Positions 43,858 through 52,844 of a DNA stretch of 64,000 nucleotides are shown piece by piece. The stretch spans positions 1,550,001-1,614,000 of the forward strand of contig CAUVYA020000002.1 in the NCBI GenBank assembly GCA_963556045.3. Reading direction: 5' to 3'. Source of the stretch: UBA4781 sp963556045 (lineage in GTDB: Bacteria; Chloroflexota; Anaerolineae; Anaerolineales; Anaerolineaceae). Below the pieces are notes generated by a model. The model was given only the letters and a program-made list of their open reading frames with translations. It was not told where the DNA came from and did not search any database. How positions within the stretch are numbered: the first letter of the stretch is position 1; every line of letters starts with the position of its first letter. Made by a program: the position numbers and the translations under genes.

Positions 43858-45137
43858 TCCTGCCCCTCTTCGTTCTCGATCAAATGAGCCAATAATTCAT
43901 CAGGCGATCCACCCATATCTGAAAGATGGATGATCTCAGCAGCAATGCTGTTTAGCTTTTGTGCCTGATCCGATTCCACATGAATGCTTTTCCAGTACAC
44001 GTCCAGCAAGTCAAGCGCTGATAGCTGACTCAGAGAAATTGAGTCCGGCAGAAGGATGCGACTTTCGACATGGGGATGACGAACCAGATAGAACTCGAAG
44101 GCTTTTTCACCATATTCCCGAATGGCACGCTCATCAATCAACGCTTCCCACTTACGGGGATAGGAAAGAACCACACGAAAAATAGCGTTTTCAATGACCT
44201 CCAGAGCAGGGAGTTTATTAATGACCTGTCTGGTGATATCATCCTTTTCTTTAATTTCAATTTCGATGGAAATGTACTTCCTACCTTCCAGTTTATGAAA
44301 TTGATAGGTGGTAGATCCTTTTTCCACTTCTGCAATCACATACCCCTTGGTATCGTTGATCTCACCAAAATCAACGCGCTCAATGGAGCCGGGATAAACG
44401 ACCGGTGGATAATGTCCTTTGTTCAGGTCCTGATATTTATGGATATGCCCAAGCGCCACGTAATCAAGCCGTTCATCCTTAAATAGCGCAGGGGAAATTA
44501 CCATGTCACGCCCCAGCATCACACTGCGCTCATTACCATAGAGGGCACCCTGCACAGTAACATGACTGGTGAGAATGGTGGGAAGCTCATGATCCAGTTC
44601 GGCAAGCCATGTTCGTATTAATTCTGAAAGCATCTCCTCCATCTCCAGATTCAAGTCTTTCAGAGACGTGTGCTGCATTTCATAATAAGCCATCATACCT
44701 GAACGCGAAAGCCAGGGCAGTCCGATCATCTGGATGGGCAATCCATTGAGATCCTGAGGTTTCAAGAAACAGGGTTTACTGATAACGTACGTGTTTGGTA
44801 TTTGCAGGGTTTGATATTCCTGCATGGCATGTGCTCTCCCGATGGCGGGAGAGACATCATGATTTCCCACCACCATCACCGTGAAAATGCCAGCCTGGGA
44901 AAGACGCACGATCCGTTTGCCCCATTCACGCTGGAAGGTTGGGGCGGGATTGCGATCGCGGTATGTATCCCCGGCGAAAATGACCATATCCACATGCTGC
45001 TCAATGGCTGCATCTACGATCGAATCCAGGGCGCTCAGAAAATCGAGCGTACGAAGAGGCAATCCGCTGTGAGGATCGCGCCTACCCTGGCGGACCATAT
45101 CAATATGCGCGTCTGAGAAATGCAGAATTTTTACCAT
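43854..45137 (-). CDS. sbcD: Exonuclease subunit SbcD (Mre11-like)
   Basis: Calcineurin-like metallophosphoesterase of 427 residues. Motifs: FSDAHIDMV near the start, FAGDTYRDRNPAP, VVGNHD, TSHVTVQGA and LGHIHKYQD, all supplying the two-metal site. I chose the ATG at 45137, which opens directly onto the family's MVKILHFSD; the frame extends 26 codons upstream without support. With SbcC it makes the Mre11-Rad50-type nuclease. An inverted repeat with a -10-like box lies 18 bases upstream. Confidence 0.94.
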   Translation of the reverse strand: MVKILHFSDAHIDMVRQGRRDPHSGLPLRTLDFLSALDSIVDAAIEQHVDMVIFAGDTYRDRNPAPTFQREWGKRIVRLSQAGIFTVMVVGNHDVSPAIGRAHAMQEYQTLQIPNTYVISKPCFLKPQDLNGLPIQMIGLPWLSRSGMMAYYEMQHTSLKDLNLEMEEMLSELIRTWLAELDHELPTILTSHVTVQGALYGNERSVMLGRDMVISPALFKDERLDYVALGHIHKYQDLNKGHYPPVVYPGSIERVDFGEINDTKGYVIAEVEKGSTTYQFHKLEGRKYISIEIEIKEKDDITRQVINKLPALEVIENAIFRVVLSYPRKWEALIDERAIREYGEKAFEFYLVRHPHVESRILLPDSISLSQLSALDLLDVYWKSIHVESDQAQKLNSIAAEIIHLSDMGGSPDELLAHLIENEEGQE

Positions 45138-45154
45138 TTTTGCTCTTGTATCTA

Positions 45155-45170
45155 ATTGTACTTGTACAAT
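45155..45170. promoter_or_regulatory. Inverted repeat at the sbcD promoter, LexA-box-like layout
   Basis: ATTGTAC-TT-GTACAAT, two 7-base arms around two bases. One arm contains TACAAT in the position of a -10 for sbcD on the minus strand. A dimeric repressor bound here could control the sbcDC-glycosyltransferase operon. Confidence 0.6.
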
Positions 45171-45247
45171 AGATAGAGTTGAATAATTCCCTTCACATTC
45201 AGAAGGAGATGCCACAAATTTGCAGGAAAAACAGGATCACAAATCTT

Positions 45248-46549
45248 TTAAGGAAAAATTCCCTGTTTGTTCAATTCTTCAATACAGGGGATGAAACCCT
45301 GGTGATAGGTCAGACACGTTAGAAAATCCTCTATCGCTCCGGATTGATCACCGATAGAGATCTTTGCCTTTCCGCGCCAGTAGTAACTCTCTTCCAGCGC
45401 CGGTTCGTCATCACGAACCATGTCAATGGAATTATTGGTAGCCAGATCGATCACATCCTGATAGCGACCGGTATAGTAATAGGCAAAGTAGGGTCCGGTT
45501 TGATACCACAGAATGCGATAGGGACGAATGGTATTATCAGAAGGCAGATCATTATAGATCGCAAATGCCTTGTCATAGGCTGTTGCAGCCCCATTATAGT
45601 CACGCAAATTAACCAGATTGGTGCCATAGTTATACCAGGCAAAGAAACGGGGCAAGTCTTCATTTAAAAAGACTTCATCAGATGCTTTCTGTGCTGCACG
45701 GTGGTAATTCTCATTTTCATCCGCATCTTTCCCCAGGATGTTCAAAACATCATTGCGCTCATTACTCGGAAAAACCACCACATAGGTATAGTTAAAAGAA
45801 CGCCACTCTTCGATCAATTCTCCATAGGGCTGCTCATAATTGGCATTGATATATGAATCCTGCGCGATGAAAATGGCGCTGTCATCATTGTAGCCGGTCA
45901 ACAACTGGTAGTGCCCCATCCAGGTAATGCGATAGCTGATATCGCGGAAATATGGACCTTTCTCCACGATGACCGGATAGCCATTGGCGATCAATCTCTT
46001 CAATAATTCCAGATTCCCACCCACCCGCATCAATGCATCCAGGTCGGTCTGCTCCTGCACATATTCCACCATCTCATACGGCATGACCGATTTGTCTTTT
46101 TGATATGGTTTGAGAACATGCGCCACCTCATCATGCGTGCCTTCCCAACCCCAGTACGAGAGCGCCATAGCCAGGTTTGCCGGTCCACAATAATTCCAGC
46201 GGTTATGCTGTGAAAAATAGACGGTACCTTCCAGATTCACAAAATTGGGGAGTGGTTCAGGGGAGGGAGTTGGAAGGTTGGATTCAGCAGGATCTTCTGT
46301 CTGCTGGTCACCTGGTGTTGGGGTGGAGAGGTGTGTTACAGAAGGCTGGTCCAAATCCTGAGTAGATGAAGTGGAAGGGGCAAATTCTACTGCTTCGGGG
46401 GGATTCCTTTTTACTTCCACCCAGCTGATAAATTGGGCAAGATGCCAGCCCGCCCATTCCTGGACGCGTGGAATCAAGATCAACGTATATCCGATCACAA
46501 GGACCAGAACGGCGATCAAAATCAATCGTGTATTCTTACTTTTGAACAT
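45248..46549 (-). CDS. C39-like cysteine peptidase domain with TPR C-terminus, membrane-anchored
   Basis: Protein of 433 residues. A single N-terminal membrane helix (about 8-29) is followed by a Pro/Thr/Ser-rich extracellular linker, then a Peptidase_C39_2-like domain with the Cys in NYCGPANLAMALSYWG, a His in GHYQLLTGY and an Asp in IAQDSY. The C-terminal third has TPR-like helices (FAWYNYGTNLVNLRDYNGAATAYDKAF; YYWRGKAKISIGDQSGAIEDF). It lies 60 bases after the AlkZ-like gene on the same strand. A TATAAT sits six bases before its ATG with no Shine-Dalgarno. Confidence 0.88.
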   Translation of the reverse strand: MFKSKNTRLILIAVLVLVIGYTLILIPRVQEWAGWHLAQFISWVEVKRNPPEAVEFAPSTSSTQDLDQPSVTHLSTPTPGDQQTEDPAESNLPTPSPEPLPNFVNLEGTVYFSQHNRWNYCGPANLAMALSYWGWEGTHDEVAHVLKPYQKDKSVMPYEMVEYVQEQTDLDALMRVGGNLELLKRLIANGYPVIVEKGPYFRDISYRITWMGHYQLLTGYNDDSAIFIAQDSYINANYEQPYGELIEEWRSFNYTYVVVFPSNERNDVLNILGKDADENENYHRAAQKASDEVFLNEDLPRFFAWYNYGTNLVNLRDYNGAATAYDKAFAIYNDLPSDNTIRPYRILWYQTGPYFAYYYTGRYQDVIDLATNNSIDMVRDDEPALEESYYWRGKAKISIGDQSGAIEDFLTCLTYHQGFIPCIEELNKQGIFP

Positions 46550-46555
46550 GCCGGC

Positions 46556-46561
46556 ATTATA
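46556..46561 (-). promoter_or_regulatory. -10 box TATAAT six bases before the C39/TPR start
   Basis: TATAAT on the minus strand ends six bases before the ATG at 46549, with no ribosome-binding site between. Transcription would start at about the ATG itself. No clear -35 is seen. Confidence 0.55.
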
Positions 46562-46609
46562 ACCTAAGAGAAACAGATGAAATGTTAGGGAATTATTAGT
46601 TCCTGAGGA

Positions 46610-47833
46610 TCAGTCCTGTTTCAGGAAAACATCACTCAAGGACGCAGGAGTCACCTGGCTGATCTGCATTTGCCGGCACCCCTGAAAAATCATGAAGGAC
46701 TTCAAGGCTTGCAGTACAGCGGCAAGACACTGCTCATCTGGTTGGAAACCATCCTCCATCTTGAGGTGATGAACGATGAGTGTCTTATGGCTGCGGTCAG
46801 CCTTGGCATCTATTCTGCCTATGAAGCGATCTTTCCAGAATAGGGGGAGAGCGAAATATCCAAAGCTGCGCTGCTCTGGTTTCAGATAACATTCCAGGGC
46901 ATAATCAAAATTGAAAATTGTTTTCAGTCGATCGCGCTGGATACAAAAATTATCAAAGGGAGAAAGGATAAACACCCGATCGTTCAACATGGGTACTTTT
47001 GCTTCATGCTGTAATGTTTCAGGCAGAATATAATAGTCGCCATTCTTTGTTAATTCCGGGATATTCAGCACAAGCACTTCGCCATCCACAATCATTTGTT
47101 TTAAGGCATGCAAGATCACATTTTTTCCGGTAACCCGCAGGTGATCCACGATCTCTTTCTGGTTTGCCAGACCGTATGCCTGTAACGCCCGTTTGACCAG
47201 AAAACGTCCTAATTCCTCATCATTCGGTCTGGTGGCATCCACACCATCCGGCAGCACCCGCTCGGTGAGATCGAAGATCTTCTGAAAATTTTTGCGTTCC
47301 GCCACCATGATCTTGCCCTGCCAGAAAAGGAGTTCCAGCGCCACCTTAATGGGTCGCCAATCCCACCAGGTACCTTTATGCGGCTGTGATTCCGATACGA
47401 AATCACGGGTTGCCATGGGACCTTCTTTTTGGATGCGTTCCAGAGCTGGCTGCATCAGATGTCCGTACTTTTCATGGCGATCTTTCTCCCATTTGCCATA
47501 GGGATCATTAAAGTAATTCTTATAAGGCAGATAGTAACGGTAATCGCTCATGGGCAGATAAGACATGGCATGCCCCCAGTACTCAAAGACGCTTTTATCC
47601 TGTGCCTGAGCCCTGTAGATATCATCATTCTTGTATTGTGGGTAGCGCGCCCAGAGGGTATGATGGTGTGCGCGATTGATCACATTGATGGAATCGATCT
47701 GCACATAACCCATCTTTTCCACGATTTCTGCCACCGCTTTTCCACTTTTCTCTCGTGAGGAAATCGTGCGGGCAAGCTGTGTGTACACGATCAATTCTCG
47801 TGCTTTGTTTAAAGCGAGGGTCACTGTATCCAT
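46610..47833 (-). CDS. AlkZ/YcaQ-like winged-helix DNA glycosylase
   Basis: Protein of 407 residues in the HTH_42 family to which AlkZ and Escherichia coli YcaQ (interstrand-crosslink glycosylase) belong. The N-terminal VEKMGYVQIDSINVI holds the Gln-x-Asp pair (about residues 42-44) that is catalytic in AlkZ, followed by HHHTLWARYPQY and a winged-helix arrangement. It is likely a repair glycosylase for bulky or crosslinked bases. No close repair neighbours. The start at 47833 has GAGA about ten bases upstream. Confidence 0.87.
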   Translation of the reverse strand: MDTVTLALNKARELIVYTQLARTISSREKSGKAVAEIVEKMGYVQIDSINVINRAHHHTLWARYPQYKNDDIYRAQAQDKSVFEYWGHAMSYLPMSDYRYYLPYKNYFNDPYGKWEKDRHEKYGHLMQPALERIQKEGPMATRDFVSESQPHKGTWWDWRPIKVALELLFWQGKIMVAERKNFQKIFDLTERVLPDGVDATRPNDEELGRFLVKRALQAYGLANQKEIVDHLRVTGKNVILHALKQMIVDGEVLVLNIPELTKNGDYYILPETLQHEAKVPMLNDRVFILSPFDNFCIQRDRLKTIFNFDYALECYLKPEQRSFGYFALPLFWKDRFIGRIDAKADRSHKTLIVHHLKMEDGFQPDEQCLAAVLQALKSFMIFQGCRQMQISQVTPASLSDVFLKQD

Positions 47834-47946
47834 TTTACTGTCTCTATTAGAGATTCTATTTTAATGGGTTTTTGCAGCAATTCCAGTGGACAATCTGCTC
47901 ATCTTCCTCTCCATCCCGCACAGTCCGGAAGAATGATTTCCATTAT

Positions 47947-47978
47947 AAAAAAGACCCCTCAACGTGAGGGGTCTTCGA
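47947..47978 (-). terminator. Intrinsic terminator after dnaK
   Basis: AAGACCCCTC, a 5-base loop and GAGGGGTCTT, followed on the minus strand by a T-run (TTTTTT). It starts a few bases after the dnaK stop. Confidence 0.92.
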
Positions 47979-47983
47979 ATCAC

Positions 47984-49831
47984 TTATGCTTCTCGAAATT
48001 CACCTTCGACCACATCATCTCCATCGGAAGATCCGTGATCTGATTGTCCTTTTTCTGGCGGAACCGCTTTATCGGTCAGTTTCTGTAATTCTGCGGTAAG
48101 ATCCTGAATGCTTTTCCGATCTTCTGTCTGCATCGCTTTCTGCAGGGCTTCAATGGAACTGCGCAGTTCATCGGGCACAGGTTGACCGTTCTGCTGGTGC
48201 GCTTTTTGCGCCTGGTAGATGGCTGTATCGGCATTGTTGCGCGCTTCAGATAGTTCTTTGTAGCGCTGATCTTCCTGCTCGTGCTGCTGCGCTTCCGCCA
48301 CCATTTTCTCGATCTCCCGTTTATCCAGATTGGTTGAAGCCGTAATGGTGATGTGCTGCTGTTTGCCGCTGGCTTTATCTACAGCGGTCACATTCAGTAT
48401 TCCATTCGCATCAATATCAAATGTCACCTCTACCTGCGGAATTCCGCGCGCAGCAGGGACGATACCTTCCAGCCGGAAGCGTCCCAGCGTCATATTATCT
48501 GCCGCCTTGGAACGTTCTCCCTGCAGCACATGTACATCGACCGAGGTCTGGTTATCTTCGGCGGTGGAAAAGACTTCGCTCTTTTTCACCGGAATGGTTG
48601 TATTGCGGGGGATGAGTGGAGTCATGACACCACCCAGTGTTTCTACTCCAAGTGATAGCGGGGTCACATCCAGTAAAAGTACGTCCTGAACGTCTCCCGC
48701 CAGTACACCGGCTTGAATGGCTGCTCCGATTGCCACCACCTCATCGGGATTGACGCTTTTATTCCCTTCTTTTCCGGTGATGTCTTTCACTAACGATTGC
48801 ACCATCGGCATACGACTGGCGCCACCCACCATAATAACCTCATCCAGATCAGAGACTTTTAAATCCGCATCCTGCAGAGCTTTCGCGAAAGGTGCTTTCA
48901 AGCGTTCCACCAGAGCAGCACTGAGTTGATCAAATTTGCTGCGGGTCAGTTTTAAGAGTAAATGTTTTGGACCATTCATGTCTGCGGTGACATAAGGAAG
49001 ATTGATCTCCGTCTCCAGCACAGAAGAAAGTTCCACTTTTGCTTTTTCGGCTGCTTCACGCAGACGCTGCAACGCCTGGCGGTCAGAGCGCAGATCTACA
49101 CCCTGTTCATTCTTGAATGCGTCGGCTGCCCAATTAACGATGACCTGATCCCAGTCATCGCCGCCCAGGTGGGTATCACCGCTGGTAGATTTAACCTCGA
49201 AGACCCCGTCGCCTACTTCCAGGATAGAGACATCGAAGGTGCCGCCGCCCAGATCAAAAACAAGGATCTTTTCGTTGTTCTTTTTATCCAATCCATACGC
49301 CAGTGCAGATGCAGTTGGTTCATTGATGATACGCAGCACTTCCAATCCTGCGATCTTGCCGGCATCTTTGGTCGCCTGGCGCTGACTATCGTTGAAATAT
49401 GCCGGCACCGTGATAACCGCTTTTTGGACCGGCTCACCCAGATATGCTTCCGCATCGGCTTTTAGTTTTGCAAGGATCATGGCTGAGATCTCCTGCGGTG
49501 TATAGGTTTTCCCTGTCTGGGGGATCTTTACGCGCGCATCTCCTGCCGGACCTGCCACCACGTCATAAGAAACCATTTTTCTTTCGGCTTCTACATCATC
49601 ATAACGGCGCCCCATAAATCGTTTTATGGAATAAACGGTGTTTTCAGGATTCACAATAGCCTGTCGTTTGGCTGTTTGCCCGACCAGACGTTCATTATTC
49701 TTATTAAATGCAACCACCGAAGGGCACAAGCGCGACCCCTCCGCCGTGCTGATCACCGTTGGTGTTCCCCCCTCCATTACAGCAACTACGCTATTGGTTG
49801 TTCCCAGATCAATTCCCACTATTTTATTCAT
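47984..49831 (-). CDS. dnaK: Molecular chaperone DnaK
   Basis: Hsp70 chaperone of 615 residues. The ATG at 49831 has GAGGTGG upstream; a GTG three codons earlier does not. IGIDLGTTNS-type motif VGIDLGTTNSVV, IINEPTASALAYG, FDLGGGTFDVS and the substrate-binding region (DVTPLSLGVETLGG) are all present, and the tail is acidic and low-complexity as usual. grpE and dnaJ are not adjacent, and no CIRCE element was seen upstream. A TTGACA lies about 90 bases before the start, but without a convincing -10. Confidence 0.97.
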   Translation of the reverse strand: MNKIVGIDLGTTNSVVAVMEGGTPTVISTAEGSRLCPSVVAFNKNNERLVGQTAKRQAIVNPENTVYSIKRFMGRRYDDVEAERKMVSYDVVAGPAGDARVKIPQTGKTYTPQEISAMILAKLKADAEAYLGEPVQKAVITVPAYFNDSQRQATKDAGKIAGLEVLRIINEPTASALAYGLDKKNNEKILVFDLGGGTFDVSILEVGDGVFEVKSTSGDTHLGGDDWDQVIVNWAADAFKNEQGVDLRSDRQALQRLREAAEKAKVELSSVLETEINLPYVTADMNGPKHLLLKLTRSKFDQLSAALVERLKAPFAKALQDADLKVSDLDEVIMVGGASRMPMVQSLVKDITGKEGNKSVNPDEVVAIGAAIQAGVLAGDVQDVLLLDVTPLSLGVETLGGVMTPLIPRNTTIPVKKSEVFSTAEDNQTSVDVHVLQGERSKAADNMTLGRFRLEGIVPAARGIPQVEVTFDIDANGILNVTAVDKASGKQQHITITASTNLDKREIEKMVAEAQQHEQEDQRYKELSEARNNADTAIYQAQKAHQQNGQPVPDELRSSIEALQKAMQTEDRKSIQDLTAELQKLTDKAVPPEKGQSDHGSSDGDDVVEGEFREA

Positions 49832-49920
49832 ATCATCCACCTCTTGTTACTATTAATCATGGTTCCATCGTAATAAATAGATACAAGATTTGAATTAATA
49901 AAACATACGAAAAATGTCAA

Positions 49921-49952
49921 AAAAAAGGCTTCCCGTGTAAGGAAGCCTTTTT
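49921..49952 (-). terminator. Intrinsic terminator after the UPF0316 gene
   Basis: AAAAAGGCTTCC, a 7-base loop and GGAAGCCTTTTT. It follows the UPF0316 stop by one base on the minus strand; the reverse orientation is also A/T-flanked. Confidence 0.9.
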
Positions 49953-49953
49953 A

Positions 49954-50490
49954 TTAGCTCTTTTGTGTTCCCCAGTATCCACGATGAATCGGCTCAATAT
50001 CACGAGATGTGATAAAGGCATCAGGATCAATGTCTGTGATCATTTTCTGGATCACCGGCATATCTTTCCGTTCTGCGCCAAGCTCAAGCATAGAAACCAT
50101 ACCGTCTTTCCCGCGGGCAGGAATCTCTGTGACGGCATAACCCGTATTTCGCAATTCCTCCGCGATAGCAGCGCCGCGGCTGGAACTGATCACCGTAAGG
50201 AACATATGCCCCATCGCCATTTTTTTCTCAAGAGACATACCAACCACAGAACCGGTGGCAAAACCCACGCTGTATGCCACCACCTTGAGCGGGTTCGAGA
50301 GATCAGCCATCACCCATCCGATCGAAAGTACGAACAGCATAGATGTCGCCACTCCCAGTACCCATGCCATCGTCTTTTTACCCCGCAGAACCGAGATCAT
50401 GCGAACCGTATCCAGTGCGATACTGAAAACTCGCAGTAAAAATATCCCTATTGCAGTAATCCACGCCTGTGGATCGAGAAAATATTCCAT
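49954..50490 (-). CDS. UPF0316 (DUF5698/DUF2179) membrane protein
   Basis: Membrane protein of 178 residues. Three hydrophobic helices in the first 100 residues (about 10-30, 41-63, 69-88) carry the UPF0316 sequence LRVFSIALDTVRMISVLRG, and a cytoplasmic DUF2179 domain follows (FLTVISSSRGAAIAEELRN...GYAVTEIPARGKDG). Function unknown; DUF2179 resembles nucleotide or ligand sensor domains. GGGAG precedes the ATG. It lies 22 bases after the phosphorylase gene. Confidence 0.9.
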   Translation of the reverse strand: MEYFLDPQAWITAIGIFLLRVFSIALDTVRMISVLRGKKTMAWVLGVATSMLFVLSIGWVMADLSNPLKVVAYSVGFATGSVVGMSLEKKMAMGHMFLTVISSSRGAAIAEELRNTGYAVTEIPARGKDGMVSMLELGAERKDMPVIQKMITDIDPDAFITSRDIEPIHRGYWGTQKS

Positions 50491-50512
50491 TTGGTTCTCC
50501 CGTACCAGACCG

Positions 50513-52663
50513 TTACTCGTTTTTCATGGCAGGTAAATACATCTCATGCATATACTGCCGCAGCATGCGGCGTGTGCTGAATTGCGGAGCACATGAACGA
50601 ATGCTTTCTTTGACTTTTGAAACCCACTGTTCAGAGAGATCTCCGGCAGTGCGCGTTTGGTAATATAAAGGAACCAATTCATTCTCAAGGATCTGATAAA
50701 TGCTTTCCGCATCTTTCTTATCCTGTAGGGTCGGATCATCGTATTCCTTTTCACTGCCAACAATCCAGCCGTTGTTGCCATTGTAGCCTTCACACCACCA
50801 TCCATCCAGAACCGAGAAATTCAAGGTTCCATTTAACGCCGCTTTCATTCCGGAAGTGCCGGAGGCTTCATTGGGGCGGCGGGGGGTGTTCATCCACACA
50901 TCCACACCCTGCACCATCAGACGGGCAATATTGAGATCATAATCTTCAAGAAAGACAATACGTCCCTGCGAGCGCGGGTCTTTAGCTGCCCGATACACCT
51001 GCTGGATGATAAGTTTACCCGGCTCATCAGCCGGATGCGCCTTACCGGCAAAGATCAATTGCACGGGCATATCCTCGCGAGTGATGATCTTCAACAAACG
51101 CTCATAATCAGAAAGGATAAGATTGGCACGTTTATAGGTGGCAAAACGCCGGGCGAAACCAATGGTCAAAGAATATTGATCCAGCAGAACACCTTCTGCA
51201 ATGACCTGTGAGGGCTGGTGTTTTTCAGATGACCAATTCATGCGGGCAGATTCAATGGCATAATTGATCAACTTTCTCTTCATATGCCGGCGGATATCCC
51301 AGATCTCAATATCGGGGATCAGGTCTATACGCTGCCAGAGTTCTTCCTCATCCATATGGTCATACCAGTTGGCGCCCAGATAACGATCGAACATCAAGCG
51401 CATACGGCGCGCCAGCCAGGAATTGACATGAACACCATTCGTAATGTGACTGATGGGTACATCTTCAACTTTGCAATCAGACCATAAGAAATTCCACATC
51501 TCGCGTGCCACCTGACCATGCAATTCTGAAACACCGTTGGTCTTTTCAGAAAGTTTGATCGCCAGAACCGGCATGCTGAATGTCTCACCCCATGATTGGG
51601 TCTGTTTTCCGAGGTCAATGAATTGATCTCTGGTCAAGCCCAGGTCTTTCCAGGTGTTTGGAAAATATTTATCGATCAGCCACAGGGGGAACTGGTCATT
51701 TCCGGCAGGCACCGGTGTATGGGTTGTAAACACATTGGTCTTCTTCACAAAGGCTGCAGCTTCATCAAAGGACATGCCCTGCTGTTTGACCAGCTGGCTC
51801 ACTCTTTCCACCGTCAGAAAAGCGGAGTGCCCTTCGTTCATATGCCAGACAGTCGGCTTTTCACCCAATTTTTCCAGTAAACGTACACCACCATAGCCCA
51901 ACAGGATCTCCTGTGAAATGCGCGTTTCGAGGTCATTACTGTACAGGCGGGCAGTCAACTGGCGATCGTGCGTGGAATTTTCCTGCACATTGGAATCCAG
52001 CAAAAACAGAGGCACTCGCCCCACCTGGATCATCCATACCCTTGCAAAAACTTCCCGTTCGGGCAGCTGTACCGAGATCGTCAAGGGTTTTCCGTTTTCT
52101 TCCTCCAATGCGATGATCGGCATTTCTTCAAAATCAAAGTGGTAGTAGGATGTTTCCTGCCAGCCATCTTCGGTCAATTTTTGAACAAAATATCCCTGAT
52201 GATAGATGAAACCAACGCCAACCAGCGGCAGCCCCATATCACTGGATTCCTTCAGATGATCACCCGAGAGAATTCCTAAACCCCCTGCATAGAACGGCAT
52301 ACTTTCATGCAATCCAAACTCAAAAGAGAAATAAGCGACTTTGCCATTAACCGATGCCGGGCATTCTCGTTTGCACCAGGTATCTTCCGCCTGCATGTAT
52401 TCATCAAACTTCTGCATGACAAGATCATATTCATCAAGATAATAACTATCCTGGGCGGCATTCTCCAGAATTTCATGGTCGACCTTATGCAAAAATGCGA
52501 TGGGGTTGTGGTTGAGAGCATCCCATAAAGGGCGGTCCAACTCCGAGATGAGACGCGCAGCGGATGGATTCCACGCCCACCACAGATTATACGCCAGCTC
52601 ACCAAGGCGATTGATGCGTTCAGGAAAATCATAATGATTTGGGAACACTTTTTTATATGTCAT
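50513..52663 (-). CDS. glgP: Alpha-glucan phosphorylase, GT35
   Basis: PLP-dependent glycogen/maltodextrin phosphorylase, 716 residues, in the short bacterial AlgP-type form with a DUF3417-like N-terminus (INRLGELAYNLWWAWNPSA). YFSFEFGLHESMPFYAGGLGILSGDHLKE and the PLP Lys segment NEASGTSGMKAALNG (about residue 604) are present. It releases glucose 1-phosphate from stored glucan. UPF0316 follows on the same strand. The divergent GH1 gene upstream suggests shared sugar metabolism. Confidence 0.94.
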   Translation of the reverse strand: MTYKKVFPNHYDFPERINRLGELAYNLWWAWNPSAARLISELDRPLWDALNHNPIAFLHKVDHEILENAAQDSYYLDEYDLVMQKFDEYMQAEDTWCKRECPASVNGKVAYFSFEFGLHESMPFYAGGLGILSGDHLKESSDMGLPLVGVGFIYHQGYFVQKLTEDGWQETSYYHFDFEEMPIIALEEENGKPLTISVQLPEREVFARVWMIQVGRVPLFLLDSNVQENSTHDRQLTARLYSNDLETRISQEILLGYGGVRLLEKLGEKPTVWHMNEGHSAFLTVERVSQLVKQQGMSFDEAAAFVKKTNVFTTHTPVPAGNDQFPLWLIDKYFPNTWKDLGLTRDQFIDLGKQTQSWGETFSMPVLAIKLSEKTNGVSELHGQVAREMWNFLWSDCKVEDVPISHITNGVHVNSWLARRMRLMFDRYLGANWYDHMDEEELWQRIDLIPDIEIWDIRRHMKRKLINYAIESARMNWSSEKHQPSQVIAEGVLLDQYSLTIGFARRFATYKRANLILSDYERLLKIITREDMPVQLIFAGKAHPADEPGKLIIQQVYRAAKDPRSQGRIVFLEDYDLNIARLMVQGVDVWMNTPRRPNEASGTSGMKAALNGTLNFSVLDGWWCEGYNGNNGWIVGSEKEYDDPTLQDKKDAESIYQILENELVPLYYQTRTAGDLSEQWVSKVKESIRSCAPQFSTRRMLRQYMHEMYLPAMKNE

Positions 52664-52844
52664 CTTCCTTTATTCCTTTGTCTTACCTGCCCTTTTTGAA
52701 AAAAAGCAAGGCGGGATTATATCATGTTTGCGGTTATATTCTATCTTAAGTACTGATGTTTTATGTATGTGGTGCTTTCATGATTCACAAAACCTACTCT
52801 ATAATTATGTGGATTTTTATAAAAAAGTTGCAAGAGAGGAAATA

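Noticed and set aside
49832..49953. CIRCE or sigma-32-type element upstream of dnaK
   Set aside because: Only a TTGACA without a fitting -10 and a terminator for the previous gene are present; no 9-base inverted repeat of CIRCE type was found.
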